A DNA stretch of 64,000 nt from positions 12,229,501 to 12,293,500 of the forward strand of contig NC_067287.1 in the NCBI RefSeq assembly GCF_020740795.1. Reading direction: 5' to 3'. The position numbers were made by a program, and so were the translations under genes. The notes beneath the pieces are model-generated. The model made no database searches, had not been told where the DNA came from, and saw only the letters and a program-made list of their open reading frames with translations. This DNA comes from Apus apus. Taxonomy: Eukaryota > Chordata > Aves > Apodiformes > Apodidae. This document shows, piece after piece, positions 35,901 to 47,900 of the stretch. Every line of letters begins with the position of its first letter. Positions within the stretch are counted from its first letter, which is position 1.

Positions 35901-38900
35901 CATCCAAAGGCCTTAACACATTGTTTTGGATGTTGAAGTAGTTTCCTTATTCCAGTAAGTTTCAGTGTAAAAATTACAAAAGAGGCTGTTTGTTCCAGAA
36001 ACAGTATCTGGTTTTACTTGCTATGGCTTCTGTTCCATAATTAAGTTTACTTGTTTTGTAGTACTTTCAAGTCAAGTCTGGTTCTGTTTGTGTGATTGCT
36101 TGTTTTTGTTTTGTTTTGTTTGTTTGTTTGTTTGTTTTTGCAGTACTGCAAAATGAGAACTTCCTGCAGTTGTTAATAACAGATGATGTTGAAACCGCAA
36201 TTATAATGATGTCTGTTTTACACAATCTTTTGAGCGTCAGTAGGTTAGTTGTTTTTACTTTACTAATTTTCCTGAATTTTAAACTTAGCACTCACTTCAT
36301 TACTGCTTGGTAAAATAGAACTTTTACATACACGAGAATTGTTGTGGAGCATTTTTCCCCCAGTCTTTGTTGTAGAAATAGAAAAAAAAAAATCTATTTT
36401 CTCTGTATTGTTAAATCGAGGAAATGGGAGCCAGCTGATTGAAACAGTTGTACTGCTTGGGTCAGATTGCTGGTCAGCTGGGTAGGCTGGCTTTCTGAAT
36501 GCTTGATGTATCTAAAAATAAGTCACTGTTAAAAAGCTCATAATTTCTAATTAATACTTCATTTCTGTCCCCCTGCTTCTTTTTTTTTTTTTCCCCTCTT
36601 TTCCTTCTTTTTAAAGTTCTGTCTTGCTTCAGGTTGATGAAGAGACCCTCCACACTGTTTTGGATGAACTTGTTTATAAGCTTTCATCTACCACCAATCC
36701 TGTCATAGGAAGTGCTGCTACAAAACTGCTGTTGTTGGTGGCAAAATGTTGCCAGCAGCTTGTGAAGTTACTCACAGCTCGCTACAAAGGTTTGTAAACA
36801 CAAGCAGGATCAACCACTGGCCTCCTCTGACATTCACTGTAGGAATACAAAGATGGAGGTTTCCCACCTCTGACAGAGATGGAAACTGCAATGCTGTGTT
36901 GTCGTTTTTTCCTCTTCTTCTGTTAATTTTCATTGTAGTTTAAGGTGCTGCACCTCTTTCTGTTTCCTGTATTTATTTTCTTCTGTGTATTGAGGAATCT
37001 GCATGTGGGTGTTGTCTCTTAAAGCTGCTGTTTGTCACTTCCAAGCTGACGGGTGTTACTTGTTTGTTTCTGCCTCTGGTTTTCCTATGTAGGTAGGATA
37101 TTGAGAGATCCTAGTAGCAGGGTTCCTGTACTGCCAGGGTAAGAGCAGTGTGTCAGACTTGAGCCAGTGGGCTGACACTCACTACTCCAGAAGCATGGAA
37201 GTTTTACTTAAAGCCAGCTTCTGACCCTGGCTGTTACAGGTCTGCTTGTCTGATAGGTGCTGTTCTGTTACTGAGGAGCTGGCTGCCTTTTGATATCCAA
37301 GTGATTGCAATGAACTCTTTCCAAGAATCCATGAGTTTATCATTTTGTCTTGATGCCTTTAGATGAGGAGGCTGAGAATCCATATAAGTTTCTCTATGTT
37401 ACTCATTATTTAATGAGGTGTCCCATTTAAGGTTTCTGTCTCTAGCCTAGCAGGGAGCTCTAGGAAGCGTCTTTGTCCTCTGCAATGCTCATGGAGATTG
37501 ACAGAGGCTTTGATGTTTGCCTGGTCTTTCACATGTTGTTGATGGTCAGAACTACTTGTGAACAGCCTCAGTGCTTTGTGGACAAGGACAGTAAGAAGTG
37601 GATATGCTAAACAAAAAGGTCAAAATCCGTTTTTTTTTTAATGTCTGTCCTGACCACCTATTAGGCAAGACCAGCCCGATAACTTTCTGGACCAGATATG
37701 CAGCTTTGCCACCCTTTTGCCTACAGGAATGAGAGAGGATGGCTTCATTTTCATATGAAATTGAGTGTTATGTGCCCAAGGCTGGTATCACATTGTGAAT
37801 TCTCAGGAAATGGCTGTGATGGTCTGATCACCCCAGCTATAGACTGCTGACTTGTCTGAAGAGGTGCAAGTCTCCATCAAGCGATTATGTTTTATTTTGC
37901 CCTAGAATCACAACATGCCACAGTCATTTAGAGACTCTCATATCTCTTCTGTACATGTTTTCTGTTTCCGCTAAAGGGACAAAACCCCTTTAAGTTAGAG
38001 TCCTTATGTTAGTTTTTACTCAGGCTTTGAAATTCTTTAGATAGTTTGAGAAAAAGCAGCAACAAAGCAAGCATTACAGCATTTCCTCCATCTGGCTATC
38101 TCATTGAAGTAACTTGGCTTCATAGTGGCTGAGAGCTGTTGCCAGTGTGAGGTATTTCAGTATAAGCTTTCTGTCAGTAAAAGCAGCCTGCCAGAGGTGA
38201 GGACATCACCTGAACCTCACACCTCTGAGGCTAGCACAGTCTTTATATCAGGCTTCCAGAAGGGCCTGGTCTTTTTGTCTGCAGGGGTTGACCCATCTGA
38301 GAAAGACAGTTGAGTTACTCCTTGTTAGTTGCTGAGAGGTCAGGTGGCTGTGTAGTCTGTATGGAAACTGGCAAATGGTTGTGTCAGACTCAGAATTTCT
38401 GTGAGGGAACTGACTTGTGTAGCCAGGCTACATGCTTTTGCAGAGCTCAGCAGCCTTAGGGCACCAACCAGGTCCATTTGGAGTCTCACCTGTCTCTCTC
38501 AAATGTTTAACCATCATTGTCTGCGTGTGCTAGAGCAGAGGTGCCATTTCTGTTTCCATGAAGCACTTTGTGCTCCAAATCCAGATGCTGTAAGCATATG
38601 CAATGGATTATTCCTTGCAGTTGCCCAGTGTACAATTATGTTTAAGGACAATGGTTTGAAGATGGAAAAGTTACTTGAATTTGCAGTTCTTGAGGAGGCT
38701 ATCCAAACACAACTACTTCCTGCCCACCTTCCTTTTCCCTTCAACTCCCTGTAGGACTCTCAAGCTCTGGGGCTTGGCTGATACAAAGCTAAAAAGCCTG
38801 TGTTACTGTCTACTTGTGTCTTGTGTGCCACGCAGGGAGTGTGTATGTGTCCTGGGGGGAGCACAAGTATGCTTTTTATCTCCTATGAACCTAAAAAGAT

Positions 38901-41900
38901 ATTTGTCTCAGGAATTGGATGCATGTGTACTCATAGTTAGACTATGCTATACAGATAAGATATCAAAGAATTCCAGTTTTCAAATATATTAAAGCAGTGC
39001 TAATAAAACCTAGCACTTGCATGGTGCTTTACATCCTTTAGTACCTTACAATGACTTACTGATAAGGGACTGAAAGTACATTAATAATTTAACTGCCAGT
39101 TATGTAGATACAACAGATAGTGACTTGGACATACAGAATTACAATCCCTGTATAATACTCCTCTGTGATGGTTGGAGCACCAGATGCTCTTTGATAGTAT
39201 TCTACATTGAAACTCAAAGATGACTGATGGTGTTCAGCTCCAATTTAGTGTTCCTTTGCACATGGACTCCGATTTGATTTTTTAATTTATTTATTTTTTA
39301 CTTGAAAATTGTTAGTTTGAAATCCTGGAAAGAAAAATTCATCTTAGCAGTATTACATGCTGCTTTTCTTTCTCTTAGGATTGAAAAGACTTTTAAGTAA
39401 GCAGTGGACTGGCAGAGGATTTGACAGGGATCTCAGTCAACTCTTGGACCTGTTGTCCTTGGAACAATCCAATGGAAAAGCAGAAATGCAGGTGCTGAAG
39501 TTTAATGAGAATTCTGTGTGTGAAATCTGAGTTTCATGTGGTGTATATATATATGTTTTTATGAATTTACTCTATCACTTTGACATTTATCAAAACTCAT
39601 GTTATGTTTTCACTATATTAATGGATTTTAAAATTTCCTATTTAATATTTTTTCCTCCTCCATAATTTTTAAGACATCAAGAAATTGTCCAGTGATTAAG
39701 GTATGGGACTGTGACTCAAGAAATTGACTTTCTGTTGCAGATTCGTCATAGATTGCTATACAACTATAGAGAGAAAAAAAATAATTTGGTTTTGATAACT
39801 ATAAACCAAAAATAACTGTGTCTGCTTTTGTCACATTGGTGTTACAAATTTAGATATCTGAATTCTAGGCAGCGGTCAAATAGAATTAAGTCATATAGAT
39901 AAAATATTCAGTAAGAACACCTTCTGGGCTGTGTTCCCAATAAAAGAAATGATGTGTGCTTTATGAACTTCATACCAACATCTTATATGCAGGTTTCTCA
40001 GAGACAGTACTTTAAAGGAAATGAGAGTTATATTTGTAGAGACCTGTTTCCATCTTCAACAGAGCAGGGTGTTTTGTGTTGTGGTGTTAGGTTTTGTTTT
40101 GTTGATTTTATTTTTTTTTAATCCCATTTAAAAATAGCATTGATTTATTTTTCCAAATTTGTTGCATTTCAGTGTCTTATTGCAAATGTAACATTTTTCC
40201 TTTTGCTAATTCTCCAAACTTGTCTTTCTGTCCTCCTTAATTTAGATAGTTTAATTGAATCACCATCTGAAACATCAAGTGCTTCAGGTGTTTTAAATAC
40301 AAATTTCTTACACTGACTAATGCAGCTAATCTAGATTTTATATTTGTGCTGTAAATTCATTTGTTTACCACAGAGAGCATCAATCCAGGTGATCAGATTA
40401 GCTGCCTTTGGAGGAAGTATAAGTTTTGTGATAATAACCATCTTGTAGGACCTTAAATTCCCCAAACTGATACAAATACTGAGTTTTCACGCATTTGAAA
40501 ACTGATGGGTTTTGGCCAAATGTTGAAATTGTTCCAAATACACACGCAGTAAGAAAGTGTTTTTTATATGCAGAGAAAATATACTGCCAACTGCTTTATT
40601 AATTTCAGAGGCAGCATCAAGCAGCTTGTATAATCCAGGCTACGTGGAGGGGATTTCAGACAAGGAAAAGGCTGAAAAAACTACCCCAAGCAGTGACCAC
40701 TTTACAGAGAAGCTTCAGGTAAACAGTATGGCTTTGTAAAAAGCACTAAAGAGAAGAATCTAGTGAGAAGGCTTGGTTTGTTTTTTCTTGGGTCACAGAG
40801 TCACAGAAAAAATGCTGGTAATCTGATCCTATCTACTACTAGAAGTAAGGCCAGCCTTAAAATGGAAACTGGTTACTCAGGGCTGTACCCTGTTCTGGAG
40901 GTCTCCAAGGATGAAGATCCAGCCATCTCACTTGGCCCCTGTCTTGGTGCTGCATGACTCCCCTGTTGAAAATTTCTTCTTTTACAGCCAGTGGGAATTT
41001 CCTTGTTGCAGCTCTTTACCACTGCCTCTTGTCCTTTTTCTGTGTAATTCTAAGAGTGTGGCTCAGTCCACCCTTCCTTTAGCCTAAACAAACCCATCTC
41101 TTCACCTTTCTTAGTATATCATACATTCCCTAGACCTCATTGGCTCAGTCTGAACAGTCTCTATCCCTCTAGTTTGTCAATAACTGTCTTCTACTGGGGG
41201 GCTAGTAGAGCATGGCCGATATTCCAGGTGTGTCCTCAAGAGTGCTAAGTAAAGCAAAATAATTATCTTCCAGCTTTTGCTGGTGCAGCCCACTCTGCAA
41301 CTAGGCTTTGTTACTGCAGGGGCATGCTGCTGGCTTCTGCTCAACTTGTCACCCACCAGGAACCCCAGGCCCTTTTCATTGGAAATAGCTGCTGTCTCCT
41401 TAGTCAGTGCCCAACCTCTCCTGGTTCATGGTGTTATTTTGTAGCAGATGTGTAGAGCTCTGAATTTGAACTGTATGTGGTGTCTGCTGACCCGTTTTCT
41501 GTGTTTGTGGAGGTCCCTCTGAGTGTCAGCCCTGTCCTGCATGGGAGGCTGTGATGACAGCCTTGATAAAGTCAAGGAAAATTACATCTTCTGCTCTCCC
41601 CTCATCCACAGAGCCAGTCATCCTATCACAGAAGACCATCAGGCTGATCAAATATGATTTGCTTGTTATAAATCTTTGCTGACTGTTCCTATTCACTTCT
41701 TGTCCTTCCTGGAAATATCTTGCCCAAGGATTTGTTTTCTGTGTCCCAGGGCATAAGTTTGGGCTGACCAAGAGTTCTTTCATTTTTAAGATGCCTTTTT
41801 CCAGTCAGCTGTTATTTCTGAAACATAAAAGTAATGTGATGCCAATATGAGCTGTTTCACTACAAATTATTTTAGCAGAAACATCCAAACCATGTGCTTT

Positions 41901-44900
41901 TCCAGCAGCATCAAACTGCCACTTCTGATGCCAAAAGCTCCAACTGTCCCTTTCCCAGCTGTCAGACTTCTCCATGAAAAAAAAAACAAACTACTTCTAT
42001 GATGTTTTTTTTATGTTTTCAGTGTAAAAATTTGTGGCATATGGAAAACTGAAAGTGTTCAGTACACTGTACCTTGGGATTGCACTAAATAGCACTAGAA
42101 GCTGATGGTGGTAGAGCAGTCAACTGGTTCACAGTTGACACAAAATTCCACTGTAAATTGAATGTAGAGCTGTCCTGGAGTTTCCAATCTGCCATGCCAG
42201 AGTGCTACAGAAGCCAAGGACCATGGTGCTTGCTCAGCATGGTGCTTCCAAGACCTTGTTCTTCATTAATATTTGAAATCTTGGACTCTCTGAAGTGGTG
42301 TCACTTTGATGATCTAGAAATAGTATCCTCTAACTTGGAGCACCACAGAAGAATAAAGCTATGTAAGTAGTACTTGTCTTACTTGAAGTAGGATTTCAGC
42401 AGTAATGTTAGCACATATTAGGTTAACTCTTTTGAGAAATGTGATGTGAATTTAACATAGGTTAAGGGAGCTGAATCAAGTTTAGTTTCCACAGAAGAGG
42501 TTTTTTTTCCAACCATTTTTGCACATGTTGAGCAAAACTAGATCTTACAAATCAATTAGTTAAATCACATTTCATTATGACCAAAGTTTTAGAAAGCAGG
42601 CAGTTATGGTTTGTGGCATTAAGAAGATACTGGACTATCTAGGGTATAATCTAAAGATTCTGGAAGATTTTCAGAGGCAAGCAGTGGGACACTAGCCACT
42701 CCAACTTTTGTGCTGTAACACCAAGGATGACATCCTTGTTGCTCCTTTTTACTCCACTATACACTTTGAGCCAATATTCCTTCCTTCATCAGGCACCTTG
42801 CAAGCCTGCAGGCTAAAATCATAGCCCAGAAAATTTGGATGATGGGCTAAGGCATAACATGGTAAAGGAGAAGGGAAAAAGGGTGGTGAGGCTAGCGAAA
42901 ATCCACAAGCTGCTTGACTTTCCCATGTCATATTTTCATTATTGTGTTAGTGTGTGCCTCTTAAGTAGTTCTTAAGTCATTTAAATGGACTTTTGAATGT
43001 GCTGAGGAATGGAAATGTATTAATATCCTTACATTTGTGTGTTCATGGCTCAGTCAGTCCCAATGTACTGAGTACAGCATAGTAATTGTACAGCTCCAGT
43101 GTTGTTTTTTTCTGTCCAGGTTGAAGCTGCAGTTAGTGTTATGCTGAAAAATAGTACTTGGAATACTGTAAGCATGATTTTAGAAAAGCTTTCAGGAGGT
43201 CCTTTGAATTTGTAACAGTCAGGGTTTGGTTATTTTCACAGATTTATTTTAGAATAAGCGTGGTTAAATGCTGCTGAGTTTGAGACTCTGAACTCTGCTC
43301 ACCTGCAGCTGCAGTGGAAGATTCTAAACCCTGCAAGTTACAAACTTTTGAAACTCTGTGGTTTCAGAAATATTTCCTGGGTGAATCTCTTTCCTTGAGG
43401 TTAGTTCACTGTTACTTAGCTCATGGTAGAACTGTTAGAATGGCAATAATTTGTATTACTCGTGTGTCAAAATAAAAAAAGAATCAAACCATTTTATATA
43501 TAGAAAGAGATGATCAGAGGGTGGCTGATCTTCGGCATGAACTGTTGAAGGAAGTTTGGACCTTACTCTGTGTGTGTTTTGCTTCTGTTCAGAGGCATTT
43601 CCCTGTCACAGTGTGGTCTTGTGCAAACAAATGTCTTACCATTAGGAGGAACAGAGAATGAAGAACAACACATGTTTTGCAGACTACAAAGGAAAGAAAC
43701 ATTTAAATACCTGATAGACACTATTGGTAGTTTCACAGATGCACATCTGAGAAGCTCATGAAAAATCCTTGTAGTTTTCCACTCAGTGGAGCTAATATAA
43801 ATTTCTAGGGTAAATTATTAATAGTTATATCAAGACAATGTCATTAAAAGCCCTGTTTGATCCTGTGACATCATTCCACTTGGAAGTGTAACGTGTGCCT
43901 GCCTGGATTAAAAATGCGAAGATTTACAGCTTTAATTGGCAGAAATGTCTTGGCTCAGAACCTGTAGTTTCCTTGAGCCCATTCTGACCTAATCACACAC
44001 ATCATGATCTGTCTCTGTAGGTAGATGTGTGGGCACGCTTCAAGTCTGCATTACTGTCATAAAAGGATTATGGTCTCTCAGATCATGGTGGAGGCTGTTT
44101 GTCAGTTAGGGCCAGAGCTTTAAATGCAGAGTATCTCCATTACACAATAGCTTCCATCCCATCTTTCCCCACCCAGGTATAGAAACTGTGGAGAAATTAT
44201 GGTTGGTGGAAAAATTACAACGCAATTTATGCTAGCAATGGGAAACACACAACTCAGTAGTACTATGAGTCTAAAGGTATGTGAGATGCAGCAGTGCCAA
44301 AATTACTGGACATTAATTCTAGCCTACAGCCTCTTTTTTTCCCTTACTGGTATCTCTTATGCCTGTGCTCTGTCCATTTGTTCTCATTCCTAGTGCTGAA
44401 GCTGCTACTTTCATTTGTCCCTAGAAAAGTGCTAGAGGGGAGCAGAACTCAGGGCTGTGGGCCCAGTGAGGGTACTCGGGTCCTGAGCAGGCAAGTGATT
44501 TTGCTGCAATAGAAGTGGAGGAGTCACGTTATTACCTCATTGTGGGGTGAACTCATGAAGTTTCAAGCATGTGGTCGGGTCCCTTAGGATGAGAAGGGGT
44601 AGTGAAGAGAGGGGGAGCCCTACCTCACAGCTCCTCATGCTTCACTGGAACTATGTCCAAGTGATCTTAATAATTATTAGAATCAATAGATCAGTATATT
44701 TCATATTAATGTTTTAGTCTCTCTATTAATATCTTAGTGTGTATATAATTGATATACAGGCTATTGTTAGCTTAAACATTCCAGGGACAGTTAAAGAGTT
44801 TTCAGTTTTCCCATCTGTGAAATATCTGCTGGACCTTTTCCAATGCCAAGCACAGTGGGTCAACATCCCAACATCAAATCGCACCTAATACAGATCAGGA

Positions 44901-47900
44901 AGAATTTGCAAGAAAATTCTTTCCTGGAGTTCTGTTAACAAAGTTGTTGGAGAAAATGTGTCAGTGTGTATTTCCTGGAGAAAAAAAAAAAAAAAATCTC
45001 TCCAAATTTATGAAGTGAGCCTTAACAGCCAACATCCTGACCTGCTCTGGCACTCAGTACAAAAATCACAGTATGTAATATGGAAAGCAGGTGCCATGCA
45101 TGCTGGTAGATGTCCTGGAAAAGGTGCATCCTAGAGCAGATGGGGAATGTTGCTTTACCTCTTCTCCAGATGATGGAACCAAAATCATTCTAGTTCATGC
45201 TAGCTCTAAATGTCCCACATTCTTTATTCATAGAACTTGATTCTAAGTAAAAACATATCCTTTGATTTGATAGGAGATTGAGTGACTGGTTCAGAATTTG
45301 TGGTGGCTGTAGATAGTGTGGTATTTTGTTAGCTTGCAGGTGAGTTCTCATTGCTTGGTGTGGTCCTGTAGCCAACAGCTGGGATGGCAGATTATTTTGT
45401 GAATTTCCTCCCTCGGTGCATGTAACACAAGAGAAAGAGAGATGCTTTTAAGAAATATACAACTAAAGCTAATTGTTAATGTATCTGTTTATTGTAGGGC
45501 TAAACGGGAACAGAAGCTGCAGCAGTTAAAAAAACAGAAGGAAGATGAGGCTCTGAAACTACAAATTCAACTTAAGAGACAGAGGGCCATGAGACTCTTC
45601 CATGAACGACAGCTGGCCTTTCTGGAAATAATCCATGCCAGTATGATTTACATTAAACTATATCAGAAGATTAAACTGTTCTGGGTCTCCTTATGAACAG
45701 TTTCCCCAAAAATATTTCCTTATCTTGCATGTCTGTTTGCACTGTAGTCTTACTGTACTACCTGCTGACCCAGTCATCTGACAGAGGAGATGCTAATTCT
45801 ACAAGGGCTCAGTAACTACTCATCAAGATCTGCTGTCTTCAGAATGGTGCAGGAGAAAGGGAGACCCAGTTTTCTTGTGTTAAAAAGCTCCATTGCAGCT
45901 ACAAGCCTCTGAGACATGGTCCACAGCCAATGGATCTTGGAAGAAGAGGGGTTTTTAACTCATGAGCTTTTTTGGTAGTCCCTAGTTTGAGGATTAAAAA
46001 TGCAAATTGTTAAGAGATCCCAACCTACAGTATTTTAACTGGATTTCTGTTACACTTATAGGTCAGGTAAATAAGTATATGGAGGAAACAGAGAGGAAAT
46101 CAGCATTAACTATCCAGAGATTCTGGCGAGGATATAGAGCAAGAAGAAATTTTCATCAACAGAGACAATCTCTTAAGGAGTATAAAGCAGCTGTCATCAT
46201 TCAGAGAGCAGTAAGTATATATACTTTCTTCTGACACTAGCTAGGATTGAGTGAATTATTGCAATGCCTTAAAAAGCTCTGTTTATTCTCTTACTGTTGG
46301 TGTAGCTACAATTTATTTTATAATTATTCAGAGGGTGATAGTCCAGAGCCACAAGTTTTTTAGATGCGTTAAACCTTGCATAGGTTACAAAGCCTGATAC
46401 CATCTTGCAACTCAAATATAAGAGCTGCCTCTTTGAAACCTAAGGTTGGAATTTCACCGCACTACAGATGAGTCAGGAATTTATTACGACTGTTCTTACT
46501 ATTTAGCATTCATGGTGACCCTTGCACGTTGTCTTTTCAGCTAAATTTATACTTTAACAGTTGCAATACTGAAACATTTTTCTCTCACTGATTGACTACA
46601 AACAAAGCAAGAAGACAAGCTTCCTGCCTGTGATTGTCATATTCTCCTATGTTCTTTACAAAGGCTTGTAAATTCTTGGAAAAACGAAGAAGGAGGAGAC
46701 CTCTCTCTCCTTGGAAAGATCCCAAGGGAGTGACAGATGAGCAGAGACTGGCTTTGCAGCAGAAGGTGGATGACTACATCAAACTGCATCCGGTCTGTTT
46801 CTTAGTCATTTCATAATTCGCATTAATGATGCAGCATAAAATACTGTAGGGATAAATTCTCATAAATTTTGATCAAGATAATCCATGTGAGGAATTCATA
46901 ATATTAACCATGCCTGTTTGAGGGCAAGGTGCTAAAATGTTGGGGATTTGAACCATTAATCTAATAAACGGGGTCAAGCAACCTGTAATTGGAAAATTTG
47001 GATACTTGAGGATGGATAGTTCTGGAGAGAGCTGCAGAGGAAACATAATTATTAAGTTAACAATTAAGTACAGCATTTGCATTCCTTGTTTAGACATAAT
47101 TCTGCTCACAAAAGATTTAAAATAGCCAGCTCCTAATGATAATGAACTGCTATTTTCCTCCAGGCTTCCCAAATGTCAGAAGAAATGAGTAAGGAATTAC
47201 ATATGCAGGCCCAGGAAAAGCTGGCACAGTTCCTGTTGAGGAGCAGACTGGATAGGAGAGCAGCGCAGCGCAGAGAGGCATTACTGGCTCAGGTCAACAC
47301 TGATGTGGAGCTGCTAATGAGTAAGTGGTTGCTCTAGTCATACTTCTGATTACCATTTGGATTAAGCTAATTTAGAAACAAAATTAGAACAGTGGCAAAG
47401 CCTCATTTCAAGACTAAAATTTCTTTCTTTCTCTGCCATATGCCTTATCTTGAGATACAGGCTTTGTTAAAGATTACCCAGGTGTTGGTGTAGGTCAAGT
47501 ATACACCACTGCTTTTGAGCTTATTTTTCTGCTAGAAGCGTTTCTAATATGTTCACAGGAAAAGCCAAGGCCCTGTAAAAGGCACTACAATGCATTAGAG
47601 GGGAAACTTGCACAACCTCTTCCTCCACATTTCTTTTGCTTTTTTCTGTTTCTTTGTGTTGTAAGTAAGCTGCTGGTTGAAGTGCTCTCAGCTATGGCAG
47701 ATAAAGAGGGAAATCTTTGAGCTATGAATTCCAAGTCATTTTCTCTGGCTTGGCTTTATGTAAAATGGAATTCACTGTTGTGCTGTTGTAATTCCAGACA
47801 AGTAGCTCGGAGTAAAGAGTGAGAATAGCAAACGGCAGCCACCAGAGAGCACCCAAGCAGGAGAAAATTCAGCAAGTTACTGAATTCCATTTCTTAGCCT

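Noticed and set aside
35725-35941. Possible processed pseudogene in IQCB1 intron 4 (open on both strands)
   Set aside because: Frames of 64-67 codons match no protein I recognise, and there is no poly-A tail or target duplication. Treated as chance.
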